Positions 6,666 to 14,177 of a DNA stretch of 25,336 bases are shown in pieces. Position numbers and translations under genes: made by a program. Positions within the stretch are counted from its first letter, which is position 1; each line of letters starts with the position of its first letter. The stretch is from an uncultured Mycoplasmatota bacterium (GTDB taxonomy: Bacteria; Bacillota_I; Bacilli_A; RF39; UBA660): the NCBI GenBank assembly GCA_947384645.1, contig CANDHX010000002.1:1-25336 (forward strand), written 5' to 3'. The notes below the pieces were generated by a model, which was given only the letters and a program-made list of their open reading frames with translations, ran no database searches and was not told the origin of the DNA.

Positions 6666-8126
6666 ATGTCAAGAGGACTTAAAAATGTATTCATGTTAGT
6701 GATTTTGGTTACCGCTTCCATAGGCATTATTTTTGCTTATAGGGAAGCAGCGATGAGTGCACGAGTGCAATTCGACATCAATAATGTAATTCAAGAAAAA
6801 TTTCCAGAAGAGAACTTTAATTCGAGTTTTTCTAAAGAAGAGATGAAACCTGAAGATGTAGAGAAGTTTAGAAAAGAAAATATAATTATCGATAAGGAAT
6901 ATGTAGCAATTTTTGCCATTTGTTCTATTGTTATTTCGATTATACTCACATATTCAATTATGTCCTCGTTCAATAAGAGAAATTTTAGAGAAACTTTTAA
7001 AAATGTCGATAAAGTTACGATTTTTATCCTCAGTGTAATTATACTTTCTTGTTTGGGTGTGTATGCAGCGATGTATTTTTCTACGGATGTCGAAAGAAAA
7101 ACGGAAGAACACGATTTTATGGATATAAAAGATGTGATTACGAGAAAAGAGGACGTTACAGAAGGCGTTGTTGTGAAAAACAAAAATATAAATTTGAGTT
7201 CGTATGACTCCAATATAACGATCGATGAAAAGGGAGAATACTTTCTAAAGGGAGAATTAAATAATTCTTTAATAATCGATGCAAAGGATGAAGTCGTTTT
7301 AAATCTCGAAGGAGTGAAAATCAAAAACGATAAAACAGCTTCTATCATCAATAAAAGTGAGAACGAATTAAAGATTAATTTAGTTGCCGACACGGTCAAT
7401 GAATTGGAAGACGGCGGTTCTAGTGAATATGATGCTTGTATCTATTCTTTGGGAGATTTGGTAATCGACGGGATGGGCGAACTCAAAATTTATGGAAAGC
7501 AAAGAGACGGAGAAGGAATTGCAACTGAGGCAAAGAATATCACCATAAATAGCGGGATTATTTACATCGAGTCAGTCGATGACGGGATAAATGCAGGAGG
7601 CAACGGTGGCCTTATTTCTATAAATGGAGAACAGATATATATAGATGCTTCCGGCGACGGTATCGATTCTAATAAAGATTTAATTATCAATGAAGGGACT
7701 CTATATGTAATGGGCTCATCAGTCAGCATGGATGCTGCTATAGATACAGATGAAGGATTCACAATGAATGGTGGTACTTTGGTTGCAATCGGTACAGATA
7801 TGTTAGAAACGCCTCTTAAAGAGTCTAAGCAAAATACAATCTGTTTTACATTCGCAAATAAAATTGCAGAAGGTACGCTCGTCTCATTAGTTAATGAAAA
7901 AGGCAATGCAGTAATATCGTTTAAGGCTAAAAAAGCTTTTAAAACTTTAATTCTAAGCAGTAAATCGCTTAAAAGTGGAGATTATAACTTATATATGGGA
8001 GGAAAAATAAGCGGTAAAGATAATTTATCTATATATTTAAATGGTAAATATGAGAAAGGTGAAAAAGTCAAAATTGGCGAAAAAGATCTATTTATAATAA
8101 GTGAAAGTATCACAAATTATAAATAG
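6666..8126 (+). CDS. Membrane-anchored beta-helix protein (Cthe_2159 / carbohydrate-binding family)
   Basis: A 486-residue protein. Hydrophobic segments at about 8-25, 77-98 and 116-137 are followed by a long exported domain (about 150-486). Residues 180-380 contain repeated short beta strands and Asp/Gly turns such as ESVDDGINAGGNGG, IDASGDGIDSN and GSSVSMDAAIDTDEGFTMNGGTLVAIG, the hallmark of the Cthe_2159 parallel beta-helix family (named in databases as carbohydrate-binding domain-containing), whose Clostridium thermocellum founder binds polygalacturonate and calcium. Typical relatives have a single signal or lipoprotein anchor; three TM helices with an extracytoplasmic 50-residue loop is unusual. 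ATG 6666 has AGGAGA 7 nt upstream. It is monocistronic with a strong terminator. Ligand unknown; a cell-surface adhesin or spore/wall role is guesswork. Confidence 0.8.
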   Translation: MSRGLKNVFMLVILVTASIGIIFAYREAAMSARVQFDINNVIQEKFPEENFNSSFSKEEMKPEDVEKFRKENIIIDKEYVAIFAICSIVISIILTYSIMSSFNKRNFRETFKNVDKVTIFILSVIILSCLGVYAAMYFSTDVERKTEEHDFMDIKDVITRKEDVTEGVVVKNKNINLSSYDSNITIDEKGEYFLKGELNNSLIIDAKDEVVLNLEGVKIKNDKTASIINKSENELKINLVADTVNELEDGGSSEYDACIYSLGDLVIDGMGELKIYGKQRDGEGIATEAKNITINSGIIYIESVDDGINAGGNGGLISINGEQIYIDASGDGIDSNKDLIINEGTLYVMGSSVSMDAAIDTDEGFTMNGGTLVAIGTDMLETPLKESKQNTICFTFANKIAEGTLVSLVNEKGNAVISFKAKKAFKTLILSSKSLKSGDYNLYMGGKISGKDNLSIYLNGKYEKGEKVKIGEKDLFIISESITNYK

Positions 8127-8145
8127 AAAATATCCTTTATAATAG

Positions 8146-8190
8146 CAAAAAAAATTAGTTAACTTTTTATGGGTTAGCTAATTTTATTTT
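8146..8190. terminator. Bidirectional terminator between convergent genes
   Basis: ATTAGTTAAC (8154-8163) and GTTAGCTAAT (8173-8182) pair over 10 bp with one G-U. T-rich tracts follow on both strands (TTTATTTTT on plus, eight T on minus), so it can end both the beta-helix gene and the deaminase operon, whose last stop codon abuts it. Confidence 0.8.
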
Positions 8191-8705
8191 TCAAATTCTT
8201 CATGAATTTTACTATTATTTATTTCTCTTTTGTTGTTGTAGCGACCACTATATTTTATGTTGTATTCCCCTACTAAAGGAAAAAAATATAGCTGCCCAAT
8301 CTCCATATTGGGATATACTTTGGTAGGTGTTACACAAGTTATCCCTAGAGTCCAAGTTCCTCTATATCCGACATCTCCGCAGCCGGCACTTAAATGGGTG
8401 GTTATTCCTATTCTTCCAATAGAACTTCTGCCACTTAGAAGAGGGACAAATTTTTCGCTTTCAGTATACTCATTCGTCCTTCCCAAATATAGTTTATTCG
8501 GTACTAAAGTATACCCCTCTTCGGGAATTTTAATCTTTTTTACAATCGGTTCTTTTTTGCAGTCTAGAGTTTCTTCTGTATGAATTAGCAATTCGTCAGC
8601 TAGTGTTATATTGTAACTGTTCGGATTGATATTATTTTTATCAAATGGTTCAATTATAATGTTTTTCTCTTCTACTGCTTTAATAATTTCTTCGCCTGAT
8701 AACAT
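8184..8705 (-). CDS. dCTP deaminase paralogue A (catalytic Glu replaced by Gly)
   Basis: A 173-residue protein of the trimeric dCTP deaminase/dUTPase superfamily, which converts dCTP to dUTP. The body is unmistakable: NPNSYNITLADELLIH, LVPNKLYLGRTNEYT, and SGRSSIGRIGITTHLSAGCGDVGYRG at 91-116. Aligned from memory with E. coli Dcd, R93, S94 and R98 match Arg110, Ser111 and Arg115. The general-base Glu138, normally in a TLEI-like strand, is Gly121 (TLGI, codon GGG). The C-terminal KYQN-type segment is also altered (GRYNNKRE). Alone it should be catalytically dead. It has a good GAGGAG site and starts 9 nt after the stop of paralogue B, so the two are co-expressed. It may pair with B, be a regulatory nucleotide binder, or be decaying. 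Confidence 0.85.
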   Translation of the reverse strand: MLSGEEIIKAVEEKNIIIEPFDKNNINPNSYNITLADELLIHTEETLDCKKEPIVKKIKIPEEGYTLVPNKLYLGRTNEYTESEKFVPLLSGRSSIGRIGITTHLSAGCGDVGYRGTWTLGITCVTPTKVYPNMEIGQLYFFPLVGEYNIKYSGRYNNKREINNSKIHEEFEK

Positions 8706-8714
8706 ATATTCTCC

Positions 8715-9239
8715 TCAATTGAATTCTTCGTCTTCGTATATTCTACTAGCTGTTGCATCTATTTGTCCTAAGTATTTTCCCGTGTACTTAATATTATCAT
8801 CTCCTACTACTGGGAAGTAGCATATTTGAGCAACTTTCATATTAGGATATATTCTCACTGGCTTAATGCAACAAATCTCTAGTGTCCAAGTTCCTTTAAA
8901 GCCGATATCTCCAAAGCCAGCTGTAATATGGATAGTTACGCCCAATGAAGCCAAGCTCAATTTACCATATAATATAGGAACTAAATGATTAGTCTCGGTG
9001 TATTCGAGCGTTCTAGATAAATATAATTCGCCAGGTCTCAATATGTAACCTTCTTGGGGTATTTTGACAGTTCGAGTCTTATTCGGCTTTTTACATTCCA
9101 AAACGTCTTCATCATATATTACTAATTCATCGGCAATGTGTAGAGAGTAGCTGTTTGGTCCTATGTTTTTTTTATCAAATGGTTTTATAACGATATTTCC
9201 TTCTTCAATTTGTTTTAATATTTGTTCTCCAGATAACAT
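8715..9239 (-). CDS. dCTP deaminase paralogue B (phosphate-binding residues changed)
   Basis: A 174-residue paralogue, colinear without gaps to paralogue A over 1-155. It keeps the catalytic Glu (E121 in TLEI) and the C-terminal GKYLGQ segment that corresponds to Lys178/Gln182 of E. coli Dcd. The GRSSxxR signature that binds the triphosphate is YGKLSLASLG: Arg110 to Lys93, Ser111 to Leu94, Arg115 to Ser98. So B lacks exactly what A retains, and the reverse. ATG 9239 has AAGGAGG 7 nt upstream and is the first gene of the operon. Its TGA stop is embedded in the Shine-Dalgarno region of paralogue A. Whether either gene makes dUTP on its own is doubtful from sequence. Confidence 0.85.
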   Translation of the reverse strand: MLSGEQILKQIEEGNIVIKPFDKKNIGPNSYSLHIADELVIYDEDVLECKKPNKTRTVKIPQEGYILRPGELYLSRTLEYTETNHLVPILYGKLSLASLGVTIHITAGFGDIGFKGTWTLEICCIKPVRIYPNMKVAQICYFPVVGDDNIKYTGKYLGQIDATASRIYEDEEFN

Positions 9240-9272
9240 ATATCTTTCCTCCTTAGTTATGTCCTCATATCA

Positions 9273-9302
9273 ATTATAGCATATGTATAAAGAAAAAAAC
9301 AA
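9273..9302 (-). promoter_or_regulatory. Promoter of the dCTP deaminase pair
   Basis: Minus strand TTGTTT (9297-9302), 18-nt spacer and TGCTATAAT (TATAAT at 9273-9278 with TGn extension), about 30 nt upstream of the start of paralogue B. Confidence 0.6.
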
Positions 9303-9441
9303 TTTAGTTCTTTAAAATTTTTTTCGATTTAAATTATGTCTATTTTTTAATACATTTTTCTGGTCACGGGCACGTATCGATAATACGCATATAGCCAATA
9401 ATAAATAATAGTTATGATAATATTTGGACAGGGTGGACGTC

Positions 9442-9678
9442 ATGAAAGTAAGAGTTAACGACTATAAACCAAATGAAACCTTCAGATTCATGAGAGAGTC
9501 TACTGGTAAAACACAAGAAGAATTTGGAAATGATGCAGGAAAAGGAAAAGATTGGGTTCAATCTATCGAACTGGATAGACTCGATTTTAAGTTTAAAGAT
9601 TTCTTAGAGTTAGCTAATAAAAACAACATTGAAATTTTAATGACGAGTCGTGATGAGAAGATGAGAGGAAAACAATAA
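9442..9678 (+). CDS. Small helix-turn-helix (Xre-like) protein
   Basis: A 78-residue protein almost entirely formed by a helix-turn-helix-like domain (about 12-64: ETFRFMRESTGKTQEEFGNDAGKGKDWVQSIE in two blocks, then FLELANKNNIEILM), similar to Cro/C1-type domains that read DNA as dimers. The in-frame TTG at 9424 lacks a ribosome site; ATG 9442 has GGGTGGA at a close 5-nt spacing and is preferred. It is divergent from the deaminase operon, with 202 bp between the two starts, and ends at a strong terminator. A regulatory role over the neighbouring operon is only inferred from position. The upstream region holds a small inverted repeat, CGTATCGATAATACG, at about 9373-9388. Confidence 0.7.
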   Translation: MKVRVNDYKPNETFRFMRESTGKTQEEFGNDAGKGKDWVQSIELDRLDFKFKDFLELANKNNIEILMTSRDEKMRGKQ

Positions 9679-9691
9679 ACTATAAATTAAA

Positions 9692-9726
9692 ACGCTCTAA
9701 GTCTAGTGCTTAGAGCGTCTTTTTTT
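9692..9726. terminator. Strong terminator shared by convergent genes
   Basis: ACGCTCTAAG (9692-9701), 7-nt loop, CTTAGAGCGT (9709-9718), then C and seven T on the plus strand. On the minus strand it is followed by TTTTAATTT. The stop codon and the last codons (RRSKH) of the 9703-10800 gene lie inside the hairpin. Confidence 0.9.
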
Positions 9727-10800
9727 GTCTTTTTTAGTTCCTTTATTTTCGATATTCTTATTTTTCTTTTTGTGTTCAAATAAAATATCTGTTTTTAAAA
9801 CTATTATGAGCAAAAATATCGTTAAACCTATATATATCCACGAAGCAATTTTGTTATCTCCTATGGTTATCAATATCGAAGTTGTTGCAAATGCTATATC
9901 GATTAAATAAATTATTAGAACTGTAGTACGAGTAGAGAATTTCATTTTGAGGAGTTGGTGATGAAAGTGTTCTTTGTCGGGCGTGCCAATCGGTTCTCCT
10001 TTTAAAAATCTTCTCAATATGGCGAATAGCGTATCGAATATAGGAACTGCTAAAATCACTATTGGGATAACTAAACTGTTGAATGTTACGTTTTTAAATC
10101 CGAGAAGCGAGATAATGGCTATTATAAATCCTAAAAATTGACTCCCCGTATCCCCCATAAAAATCTTGGCAGGAGGAAAATTATATACTAAAAATCCTAA
10201 GGTTGCACCAGACATCAAAATGCTTAATACTATGTCTAGACCGCCTATTCTATTGGTTATTATAGCTATAATAGCGACAGTTATAAAGTAGATCGTAGCT
10301 ATGCCGGAAGATAGACCGTCTAATCCGTCGATTAAGTTTATAGCATTTATGCAAGCAACTATAAAGAAAATCGTAAGATAAGGCGCCAAATTGCCGAAGT
10401 TTAAATAATAGTCGAATAGATAAGCATCTTTAAGAATTATGTTACCGTAGTAAACAACTATTACGGCGGCGATTAGTTGGCCTATCAATTTATATCTTGC
10501 TTTTAAAGGGTTGATATCATCGATTATGCCAAACAGAATTATGACAAAGCTGGCTATGACAATCGATAACATCTGAGTTGTAATTTGTCCATAAAACATA
10601 TATCCTATTAAAAAAGATAGATATATGGCAAGTCCTCCCAAACGAGGTATCGGCACTTTGTGTACTTTTCTTTCATTCGGAATATCCATTGCATTTATAT
10701 GAATTGCGACCTTCTTGCAAATTGGGACGAGGACTAAACTTATCAAAAAACTTGTTATGGCCATTAATATAACGCTGTGACCATTTACAAAAAATGACAT
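9703..10800 (-). CDS. Undecaprenyl-phosphate N-acetylaminosugar-1-phosphate transferase (TagO/WecA-like)
   Basis: A 365-residue polytopic membrane enzyme of the MraY/WecA family that links a UDP-activated N-acetyl sugar phosphate to undecaprenyl phosphate, the first step of teichoic acid or other wall polysaccharide synthesis. Family motifs (numbered from ATG 10800): FGIIDD with D94-D95, NLIDGLDGL at 155-163, FMGDTGS around 215-220, and the cytoplasmic HFHH at 278-281 that distinguishes WecA/TagO from MraY. About ten TM helices; a Lys/Asn-rich cytoplasmic tail (KKKNKNIENKGTKKDKKRRSKH in two parts) is encoded partly by the terminator hairpin. I chose ATG 10800 because the promoter at 10823-10852 would start transcription about 4 nt before ATG 10812; GAGTGA precedes 10800. 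No other wall-polymer genes adjoin it. Confidence 0.9.
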   Translation of the reverse strand: MSFFVNGHSVILMAITSFLISLVLVPICKKVAIHINAMDIPNERKVHKVPIPRLGGLAIYLSFLIGYMFYGQITTQMLSIVIASFVIILFGIIDDINPLKARYKLIGQLIAAVIVVYYGNIILKDAYLFDYYLNFGNLAPYLTIFFIVACINAINLIDGLDGLSSGIATIYFITVAIIAIITNRIGGLDIVLSILMSGATLGFLVYNFPPAKIFMGDTGSQFLGFIIAIISLLGFKNVTFNSLVIPIVILAVPIFDTLFAILRRFLKGEPIGTPDKEHFHHQLLKMKFSTRTTVLIIYLIDIAFATTSILITIGDNKIASWIYIGLTIFLLIIVLKTDILFEHKKKNKNIENKGTKKDKKRRSKH

Positions 10801-10822
10801 ACAATCACTCATTTCAATAATT

Positions 10823-10852
10823 ATTATACACTAAAAAATACTAAATTACCAA
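10823..10852 (-). promoter_or_regulatory. Promoter of the TagO/WecA-like gene
   Basis: Minus strand TTGGTA (10847-10852), 18-nt spacer and TATAAT (10823-10828). The predicted start near 10816 supports translation from ATG 10800. Confidence 0.6.
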
Positions 10853-10860
10853 TTATTAAG

Positions 10861-10889
10861 GTAAATTTTTGTAAATAATTGCCATAATA
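10861..10889 (+). promoter_or_regulatory. Candidate promoter of the ger operon (sigma-G/F-like)
   Basis: GTAAA (10861-10865), 17 nt, CATAATA (10883-10889). The -10 fits the B. subtilis sigma-G/F pattern CATnnTA and the -35 matches 4 of 5 of GnATA, at a spacing of 17 rather than 18. CATAAT could also serve as a vegetative -10 with no good -35. AT-richness makes chance matches likely. Confidence 0.3.
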
Positions 10890-10904
10890 AGAATGGTGAA
10901 TTGT

Positions 10905-12179
10905 ATGAATGTTAGTGTCGAGTTTTTAAAAAAGTCTTTAAAAAATAATCCCGATTTTATCGTTAGAGAGGTTGAATCCGGAACTAAAAATAAAATCTAT
11001 ATCGTTTTTTTTGAAAGTCTAGTCAATTCTAGTGATTTGTCGAACTACACGGTTAGAAGCATCAAAAATTATTTAGTGCATCATAAAAGCGTCAATGATA
11101 TAAGAGCTTTAATAGCTGGACCAAAGTTAAACGATGTTAAATCAGATGAAGAGATGTTTTACTTATTAGAAAACGGCTTTGCATTGATAATTTATAAAAA
11201 TGAAAAGTATGCAATAGAAGTCAAAGCCGAGTTAGACCGTGGCATTACCATGAGTCAAACTGAGCCTAATATGTACGGTCCTAAAGATGCCTTTTGTGAA
11301 AACTATCAAAAAAATATCGGTATTATTAAAAGACGTATCAAAAATAAAAATTTGCGAATCGAAGCTGTCGATAGAGGGATATATACTAAAACTAAAGTAG
11401 GCGTACTCTATTTAGACGATAAAGTCGATAAATCTGCTTTAAACAAAGTAAAAGTTCTTCTAGATAAATATAAGGATGCCGAGGTAATAGATTCTTATGA
11501 TATTATGAAAGAAATAAAATCTGGAATTCTTTTTCCGACGATTTTTAAAACTGAAAAACCGGCTATTGTTGCAAGATTTTTATTGAAAGGTTATATAGTC
11601 ATATCGATAGATAATACGCCTTTTGCTTTAGTCCTAAATGCTAGATTTGCCGATTTTGTAAACCCTTTTACGACGGATAAATTCGTTTTATTGTTGAGAT
11701 ATTTTTGTTTATTTTTAACGGTATTGACTCCTGCTATATATATCGCTTTAATTAACTTCGACCAAGAAGCAATACCGACGTCGCTTCTCATAAATTTTAG
11801 CGAGCAACGAAGTGGCGTACCATTTCCTGCTATAGTTGAAGCTGTAATTATGCTCGTTATATGTGAGGTTTTAAGAGAAACGGACATTCGATTTCCAAGC
11901 AACTATGGAAGTAGTGCTTCAATTTTAGGAGCTCTTATATTAGGAGAAGCAGCAGTTAGTGCAGGTTTTGTTAGCCCTATCATGATTATTGTAGTTGCTA
12001 TTTCATTTATTACGAGTCTCATATTTACAGAGGTAAAATTGGTAAATGCTTTAAGAGTTGCAAGATTTTCGTTTTTGTTAATAGCCAGTTTTTTAGGTCT
12101 ATATGGGCTATCGATGGGCGTTATAGCCTGTATGATTTTTATGTCGAATGTCGAGTTAGATGAGGGGAACTACATATGA
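10905..12179 (+). CDS. GerA-family spore germination protein (A subunit)
   Basis: A 424-residue A-subunit of a GerA-type germinant receptor, an inner spore-membrane complex that senses nutrients. The soluble N-terminal domain (to about 255) contains the family signature GPKDAFCENYQKNIGIIKRRI; the membrane part has several TM helices and the conserved FPSNYGSSASILGALILGEAAV and RFSFLLIASFLGLYG. It stops at FMSNVELDEGNYI, so the usual C-terminal SLRSFGVPY-type tail seen in GerAA/GerBA proteins is missing and the protein is about 50 residues short. GGTGA lies 5 nt before ATG 10905; an in-frame ATG at 10893 is possible. The stop overlaps the next start (ATGA). First gene of an A-C-B operon, divergent from the TagO-like gene. 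Confidence 0.88.
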   Translation: MNVSVEFLKKSLKNNPDFIVREVESGTKNKIYIVFFESLVNSSDLSNYTVRSIKNYLVHHKSVNDIRALIAGPKLNDVKSDEEMFYLLENGFALIIYKNEKYAIEVKAELDRGITMSQTEPNMYGPKDAFCENYQKNIGIIKRRIKNKNLRIEAVDRGIYTKTKVGVLYLDDKVDKSALNKVKVLLDKYKDAEVIDSYDIMKEIKSGILFPTIFKTEKPAIVARFLLKGYIVISIDNTPFALVLNARFADFVNPFTTDKFVLLLRYFCLFLTVLTPAIYIALINFDQEAIPTSLLINFSEQRSGVPFPAIVEAVIMLVICEVLRETDIRFPSNYGSSASILGALILGEAAVSAGFVSPIMIIVVAISFITSLIFTEVKLVNALRVARFSFLLIASFLGLYGLSMGVIACMIFMSNVELDEGNYI

Positions 12180-13231
12180 GAAAAATATTATTATTGATTG
12201 CATGTATTTTAATGCTAGGTGGTTGCTATGATTATCATGAATTAAACGATTTAGAAATCGTATCTAGTATGATAATCGATTATAAGGATGATAAATATGT
12301 AGTCAATGTCGAGTTTTTGGATACGAGTAAAGATGCAAAAAGAGGTTCACATTTTTTGAGTGGCGAAGGAAAAAATTTGAAAGCCGCTATAAATAATGTA
12401 TTTTTTGACTCAACTCTGTTGCCCTTTTATAGCCATATGAAGACACTAATTATAAGTGAGAATATAGCTAGAGCAGGAATAGATGAATTTTTTGATTTTC
12501 TATTGAGGGATACACAGTTTAGAAAAGACTTTTTTGTATTTGTAGCAAGCGACATCGACGAGTTTTTAGACTTCGAAACTGAGAAAAACGAATCGATTGG
12601 GGAAATGGCTAAGATGAGTGCAAAAAGAAATCAAGAAAAAAATGGCCACTATAAGACATCAACTTTTAGGGAATTAATATACCACTATTTAAGAGATAAC
12701 AACTACGTTTTGGGTTCAATTTCGATAGAAGATGACGTCATTACTTTGGACGATTCGTATCTATTTGTCGATAATAAAATGAATATCAAATTGGAAAAAG
12801 GTGCAGTGTTATTAGAAAATTTGATTTATGAAGGGAACCAATCTTTTCAAATCTATGGAGAAAACAATTTTGAAATTCACGGATATTCTCTTGATAGAAA
12901 AATCAAAAAAGATAAAATCGTTCTCACTTTAAAGGGGCATGCCAGATTGCTCGATAGTCAAGGAAAAAGTTCTTTAGATGAAAAAGAATTAGTTGAAATA
13001 GAAAAAGAGTTAAACGATAAACTCGAAAAATTTTTTGAGGATGTCGTTTCCTATTCAAAAAAACAAGATGTCGATATTTTTAATTTTAATTATTTTTATT
13101 ATTTGTTTTATCCAAAGTTGGTAAAACCGGAAACTTGGAAAGATTTAGAGTACGAGTTTAAATCCGATTTGAATTTGAGTGAGAAGGGACTTTTATTAAA
13201 TTCTTTAGGAGGAATTAGAAATGGGAAATAA
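12176..13231 (+). CDS. Ger(x)C-family germination lipoprotein (C subunit)
   Basis: A 351-residue GerC-type lipoprotein. The N-terminus is a lipoprotein signal, with the lipobox LGGC placing the acylated Cys at residue 17; the first mature residues CYDYHELNDLEIVSSMIIDY match the start of GerAC/GerBC proteins (typically CWDxxELNxLAIV). The remaining domains (SMIIDYKDDKYVVNVEFLDTSK; a region ending FLLRDTQFRKDFFVFVA; the C-terminal part after residue 200) fit the three-domain Ger(x)C fold. GAGGGG lies 8 nt before the ATG, which overlaps the stop codon of the A subunit by 4 nt. It acts with the A and B subunits on the outer face of the spore inner membrane. Confidence 0.9.
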   Translation: MRKILLLIACILMLGGCYDYHELNDLEIVSSMIIDYKDDKYVVNVEFLDTSKDAKRGSHFLSGEGKNLKAAINNVFFDSTLLPFYSHMKTLIISENIARAGIDEFFDFLLRDTQFRKDFFVFVASDIDEFLDFETEKNESIGEMAKMSAKRNQEKNGHYKTSTFRELIYHYLRDNNYVLGSISIEDDVITLDDSYLFVDNKMNIKLEKGAVLLENLIYEGNQSFQIYGENNFEIHGYSLDRKIKKDKIVLTLKGHARLLDSQGKSSLDEKELVEIEKELNDKLEKFFEDVVSYSKKQDVDIFNFNYFYYLFYPKLVKPETWKDLEYEFKSDLNLSEKGLLLNSLGGIRNGK

Positions 13232-14129
13232 GGAAGCATTTTTTTATAGCAGAGTCCTTTTTTGGGGCTTTGGCATTTCACTGATTTTGAATTTAACAGG
13301 CACTTCTTTTTGGATATCTGAAATATTAGGAACACTACTCGGTTTTATCGTATTATTGTTGGTAAAAAATGTGAATTCTTCTAAGATTTTAAAGAAAATA
13401 TCCGGAATTGTCTTTGCCTTTTTTCCAGCAATCATATTAGTAAATATGGGCGGAACTATGTATTTAAGACATACGCCTAATTTCTTACTAGCGATTTTTC
13501 CTATTTTAGTAGGATTTATGCTCTCTAGACTAAATAAAAATGGCTTCAAAAGTTCGATTTTCTATATGTTCGTTTTTTCAATTATTCTTTTTTTGTTCGC
13601 AGGAGCAATGTTAATTCCGAGTGCCAAGCCTTTGCACGTTTTACCATTTTCATTTGATTTACCAAAAATATTGCAAGGTGCGGGAATATTTGCTTTAACG
13701 AGTGTAACACCCATTTTGTGTTTAAACGACATGAAGGATAAAAAGTCGATTTTGTTGAATTATGGTACGAGTATGATAACAGTCATAGGTATCTCTTTAT
13801 TAATAGTCATGGTTATGGGAAGTGAAGAAGCAATCCTTTATAGATATCCCGAGTTTGTCTTATTAAAAAGGATTAAGGTTTACGAATTTTTTTCTAACGT
13901 AGAAAATTTATTCGTAATAATGATTGTCACGGATTTTGTTACAACTATAGGATTAGGATTTAAGAACATGAATTTAAAAGGAAAGCTTATACCATTTCTC
14001 GTTATCTTAGCTTTGCTTTTTGTCGTCGATTTTGCTACTTCATCGAGCAATATTATGACGTGGTTTTATTTCTATTATCCGTTTATATTATTACCTTTAC
14101 TAATTGCGACATTATTTCCTAAAAAGTAA
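13221..14129 (+). CDS. GerAB-like spore germination permease (B subunit)
   Basis: A 302-residue, very hydrophobic protein with about eight or nine TM helices. Its position directly after the A and C subunits, its length class and patterns such as LNLTGTSFWISEILGTLLGFIVLL identify it as the GerAB/APC-like B subunit, which in characterised receptors binds the germinant. It is about 60 residues shorter than B. subtilis GerAB, suggesting one or two helices fewer. Identification rests on context as much as on sequence. ATG 13221 overlaps the end of the C-subunit gene by 11 nt and has AGGAGG 8 nt upstream. No terminator follows; clpP begins 48 nt later. Confidence 0.78.
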   Translation: MGNKEAFFYSRVLFWGFGISLILNLTGTSFWISEILGTLLGFIVLLLVKNVNSSKILKKISGIVFAFFPAIILVNMGGTMYLRHTPNFLLAIFPILVGFMLSRLNKNGFKSSIFYMFVFSIILFLFAGAMLIPSAKPLHVLPFSFDLPKILQGAGIFALTSVTPILCLNDMKDKKSILLNYGTSMITVIGISLLIVMVMGSEEAILYRYPEFVLLKRIKVYEFFSNVENLFVIMIVTDFVTTIGLGFKNMNLKGKLIPFLVILALLFVVDFATSSSNIMTWFYFYYPFILLPLLIATLFPKK

Positions 14130-14177
14130 CTGTATAAAAAGGTGTCGTTTTAACTATTATATAAGTGGGTGAATAAT

